A DNA stretch of 7,166 nt from an uncultured Clostridium sp. (GTDB taxonomy: Bacteria > Bacillota > Clostridia > Oscillospirales > Acutalibacteraceae). Below are positions 4,810 to 7,166 of the stretch, piece after piece. The number at the start of each line of letters is the position of its first letter. The stretch's first letter is position 1. The notes beneath the pieces were generated by a model that was not told where the DNA came from, searched no databases, and worked only from the letters and a program-made list of their open reading frames with translations. Where the stretch lies: the NCBI GenBank assembly GCA_902471875.1, contig CABRLN010000055.1, forward strand, positions 1 to 7,166. Direction: 5' to 3'. The translations under genes were made by a program, and so were the position numbers.

Positions 4810-7166
4810 ATGAAAAAAATCACAAAATCTTTTGTTGTTTTATTGTTTATGGTAATTGCTATATTGAGTTTTTCCATAACGGCAAGTGCCACAAATGTTA
4901 GTGAAACACAAAACGGACTAATTGCTACCATTACTACAGCAAAAGATAACTACAAGTCTAATGAAGATATTGAAGTGACTTTTAAGGTTACTAATACAAA
5001 TGACTTTGCTGTTGAGAATGTGTCAATTGAAGCTCTTATTCCAAACGGTTTAAAGCTAAAAAATCAATCTGATACTAAAAAAGATATTGTGTCACTATCG
5101 GCAAAAGAAAGTTTAGAACTTTCTTTAGTGCTTGTCAAGGATACTCTTACTGTGGTTGTTGAACCAACCTCGCTAGTACAACCAACTTCACAGGTCAATC
5201 AAAATACTGTTACAAACAACTCAAATACAATTGACGGCAATAGCGGTAATACAGTTGCAACAGGAATTAATGTGCCGTATCTTCTTGTAGGTTTAATTTG
5301 CTTGGTTTGCTTAATTATAGCAATTGTTGCTTTTAGGTTTAAAAAGAAAGCAGTTAAATATTTGTCACTCATTTTTTGCCTGTGTATTTCAGCAACTTCT
5401 ATTGCTGTTGTAGGTATTCCAAATGCTTCAGCAATGGAAACAACACAGCAAACTTCTTCAGCAGAAGAAACCACAAAGCCAATGTCTTTTGATGCTTGTA
5501 AAACTGTTACGGTGGATAACAAAGAATATAATTTTACAGGTAAGATAAATTATGAATTTGGCAGTCTCATATTATGTTCCGATATAGATTATGTATTTAC
5601 AACTGAAAACGAAAAATATTATGTTACATTTAATTGCAAACCTAAAGCAACATTTTTTTCACAATTAAAACTTTATTGTACTGATAATAATTCAGCAATA
5701 TGTGATTTATTAGATAATGGAGATATTAATAATGGAGATTTAACTGCTAATGATGGAGTATATTCAGCCAAAGTTCAAATTTCATCTCCATCAGAAAAAA
5801 CATATATATATAAAGCAATCATGGAAACCGTTTCAGAAAAAATTTACTCAAATGAGGTTAAAATTTCAGTAATTGATGATTATTCAGATGAAGATTATGA
5901 AAAGATGGAAGCTGTTGACAATGCCATTTTAGAATTAGTGGAAAATAATGAAGAATACAAAAATGGAGATTTGGAACAAAAAGTGCAAAAAGTACAGGAT
6001 TTGCTTTATAAATTAGCCACAAGAGGTACTTCTGATTGTCCATATTCTTTAATAAAGTTATATTCTATATTGTATAATGATACCACACATGGGTTTTCTT
6101 TTAAATATTTTAATGGGGATTTAGGATTTGTCGATATAAAAGAGAAGGAAAGCGAGAATAGCGGAAAATCAATTCCAGTGCCAATGTCTTTACAAGGCAC
6201 TGTACGCAAATCTACGCACCAATTTATTCCCCCTAAAGTTGAAGCAACATATTCAAATAACTGTGTAATTATGTATGATTTATATGAATCAGCAGATGAG
6301 GTAGAACAATATTGTCGGGACTATGTAAGTTCTTGGTCATCAAAAGGACTAGATACCACTTTATTTATCCACCCGACTGTAAATGATTATGCAAACAAAT
6401 TATCTGACAATGAATTAATAATTTTTGCTACACATGGAGGTAGATATTCGATATTTACATCTTTTCTTTCAATGACTACATATTCTACCCTTTGTACATC
6501 AGAAAAGGTTACAAAAGAAAAAAACAAGGAATATAAATCTGATATAAACCAACATCATATTGTAAAAATAAATGGTTCTGTTTACTGTATTTTACCATCT
6601 TTCTTTTCATTACATTATGGCAGTAATGGTTTAGATAATTCTATTGTTTTAATGGAAAATTGCTACGGTTTTGGAACTGATAAATTAGTTGACTATGCTT
6701 TTTCTTTTGAGCTAACAAATGCTGGTTCTCAAAGTGTTGTGGGTTTTCACAATTCAGTTTATGGTTTCTTGCAACAGGATTATGATGATGATGGAACTGT
6801 TGACCATTATAAAAAAATTTACGCTGTTCTATTTATGGAAAATACTATTAACAATTTATTAACTGGTCATACGATTGGAGATTCATATAGTGATTCAGTT
6901 AGTAAATTTGGTAATACTGAATATGAATATTATCAAAAATTCGATTCATCTTATTTATCTAAGGAACAATTAGAAAAAACTAAGGATGTATTTCCTGTAC
7001 TTGCAGGAAATAGAAGTTTTAAATTACCATCTGTAGAAAAAGGGGATGAAGGAAATGTTTCTGCTGTTAGCCTTGGATATTATGATAGTGGAGCAATAAC
7101 CGAAAATGGGGACTTGTATATGTGGGGCAGAAATGGTTATGGACAACTTGGAAATGGTACAACAAC
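4810..7166 (+). CDS. Secreted membrane-anchored CHAT/caspase-like protease with RCC1 repeat (partial)
   Basis: The frame is open from the ATG to the window end (785 residues, C-terminus missing), with AGGAGG (4796-4801) 8 nt upstream. Domain order: a signal peptide with cleavage near ASA-TN (27/28); a small beta-rich domain (about 35-115) of the kind that follows secretion signals in cell-wall proteins; a Thr/Asn-rich linker; a transmembrane helix (about 158-175); KKKAVK; a second hydrophobic segment ending NASA (206-208); an Ig-like module with an aspartate/glycine-rich DNGDINNGD..DGVYS motif (about 302-319); a helical stretch; and a clan CD cysteine-protease-like domain. In that domain ELIIFATHGG gives H542-G543 and SIVLMENCYGFG gives C618, each after a hydrophobic strand, followed by AGSQSVVGFHNSV (638-650) as in CHAT domains. 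The last residues (750-785), with AITENGDLYMWGRNGYGQLG, are an RCC1/ATS1-type beta-propeller repeat, and more repeats probably lie beyond the edge. It probably acts outside the cell; substrate and role are unknown. The full architecture could also be classed as caspase-like rather than CHAT. Confidence 0.8.
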   Translation, partial: MKKITKSFVVLLFMVIAILSFSITASATNVSETQNGLIATITTAKDNYKSNEDIEVTFKVTNTNDFAVENVSIEALIPNGLKLKNQSDTKKDIVSLSAKESLELSLVLVKDTLTVVVEPTSLVQPTSQVNQNTVTNNSNTIDGNSGNTVATGINVPYLLVGLICLVCLIIAIVAFRFKKKAVKYLSLIFCLCISATSIAVVGIPNASAMETTQQTSSAEETTKPMSFDACKTVTVDNKEYNFTGKINYEFGSLILCSDIDYVFTTENEKYYVTFNCKPKATFFSQLKLYCTDNNSAICDLLDNGDINNGDLTANDGVYSAKVQISSPSEKTYIYKAIMETVSEKIYSNEVKISVIDDYSDEDYEKMEAVDNAILELVENNEEYKNGDLEQKVQKVQDLLYKLATRGTSDCPYSLIKLYSILYNDTTHGFSFKYFNGDLGFVDIKEKESENSGKSIPVPMSLQGTVRKSTHQFIPPKVEATYSNNCVIMYDLYESADEVEQYCRDYVSSWSSKGLDTTLFIHPTVNDYANKLSDNELIIFATHGGRYSIFTSFLSMTTYSTLCTSEKVTKEKNKEYKSDINQHHIVKINGSVYCILPSFFSLHYGSNGLDNSIVLMENCYGFGTDKLVDYAFSFELTNAGSQSVVGFHNSVYGFLQQDYDDDGTVDHYKKIYAVLFMENTINNLLTGHTIGDSYSDSVSKFGNTEYEYYQKFDSSYLSKEQLEKTKDVFPVLAGNRSFKLPSVEKGDEGNVSAVSLGYYDSGAITENGDLYMWGRNGYGQLGNGTT

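Noticed and set aside
5199..6209. Three minus-strand open frames
   Set aside because: All lie antisense to the continuous surface-protein gene and show no independent evidence.

Overview
The window is AT-rich, has strong Shine-Dalgarno sequences (AGGAGG types) and short intergenic gaps, and encodes Gram-positive style surface proteins. This fits a low-GC Firmicute, most likely a gut clostridium of the Oscillospirales/Ruminococcaceae type; the taxonomy is inferred from style and protein families, not from a marker gene.

Layout. (1) Positions 1-665: an M48-type (HtpX-like) membrane metalloprotease broken into two opposing pieces. The N-terminal part with HEFGH lies on the minus strand (665-102). 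The downstream zinc-ligand region (SRQNELWADRF...) lies on the plus strand (1 to about 117-135) and runs head-on into it. (2) 684-2027, minus: a VirD4/TraG-like coupling ATPase. (3) 2036-2698, minus: a replication-relaxation (Replic_Relax) family protein with an N-terminal winged helix and a C-terminal nuclease-like motif. These three genes form one tight minus-strand operon with gaps of 8 and 18 nt. (4) 2710-3525: a noncoding control region. It holds GTTTCAAC-type repeats, about 100 bp that is roughly 93% A+T, a very large imperfect palindrome (2985-3118) with a 24-bp GC-rich stem and a GTAA-capped tip, further hairpins, and a recombinase-core-like site. It looks like an origin (oriT or replication origin) plus integrase att/regulatory region. 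(5) 3526-4650, plus: a complete tyrosine integrase, followed by a 20-bp-stem terminator and a second recombinase-core-like site. (6) 4810 to the window end, plus: a secreted, membrane-anchored multidomain protein, open at the right edge. It carries a CHAT/caspase-like (clan CD) cysteine protease domain and the first RCC1-type repeat.

How it fits together. Integrase, coupling ATPase, Replic_Relax protein and a structured origin-like region together suggest the right end of a small integrative, mobilizable element whose left end is outside the window. The integrase would move the element, while the minus-strand operon would process and deliver DNA from the palindromic region. No recognisable relaxase is visible. 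The surface protease at the right is either chromosomal DNA next to the insertion or cargo.

The most unusual points are: (a) the integrase gene alone is bracketed by two related 25-bp dyad sites, a 15-bp direct repeat and two pairs of 12-bp-phased TGGTCA boxes, so it could behave as a 1.4-kb unit of its own; (b) the giant palindrome with a competing alternative fold; (c) the head-on split M48 gene, which is either a real DNA inversion or inverted duplication, or an inverted assembly chimera; (d) the CHAT-like protease plus RCC1 surface protein with an internal second signal-peptide-like segment.
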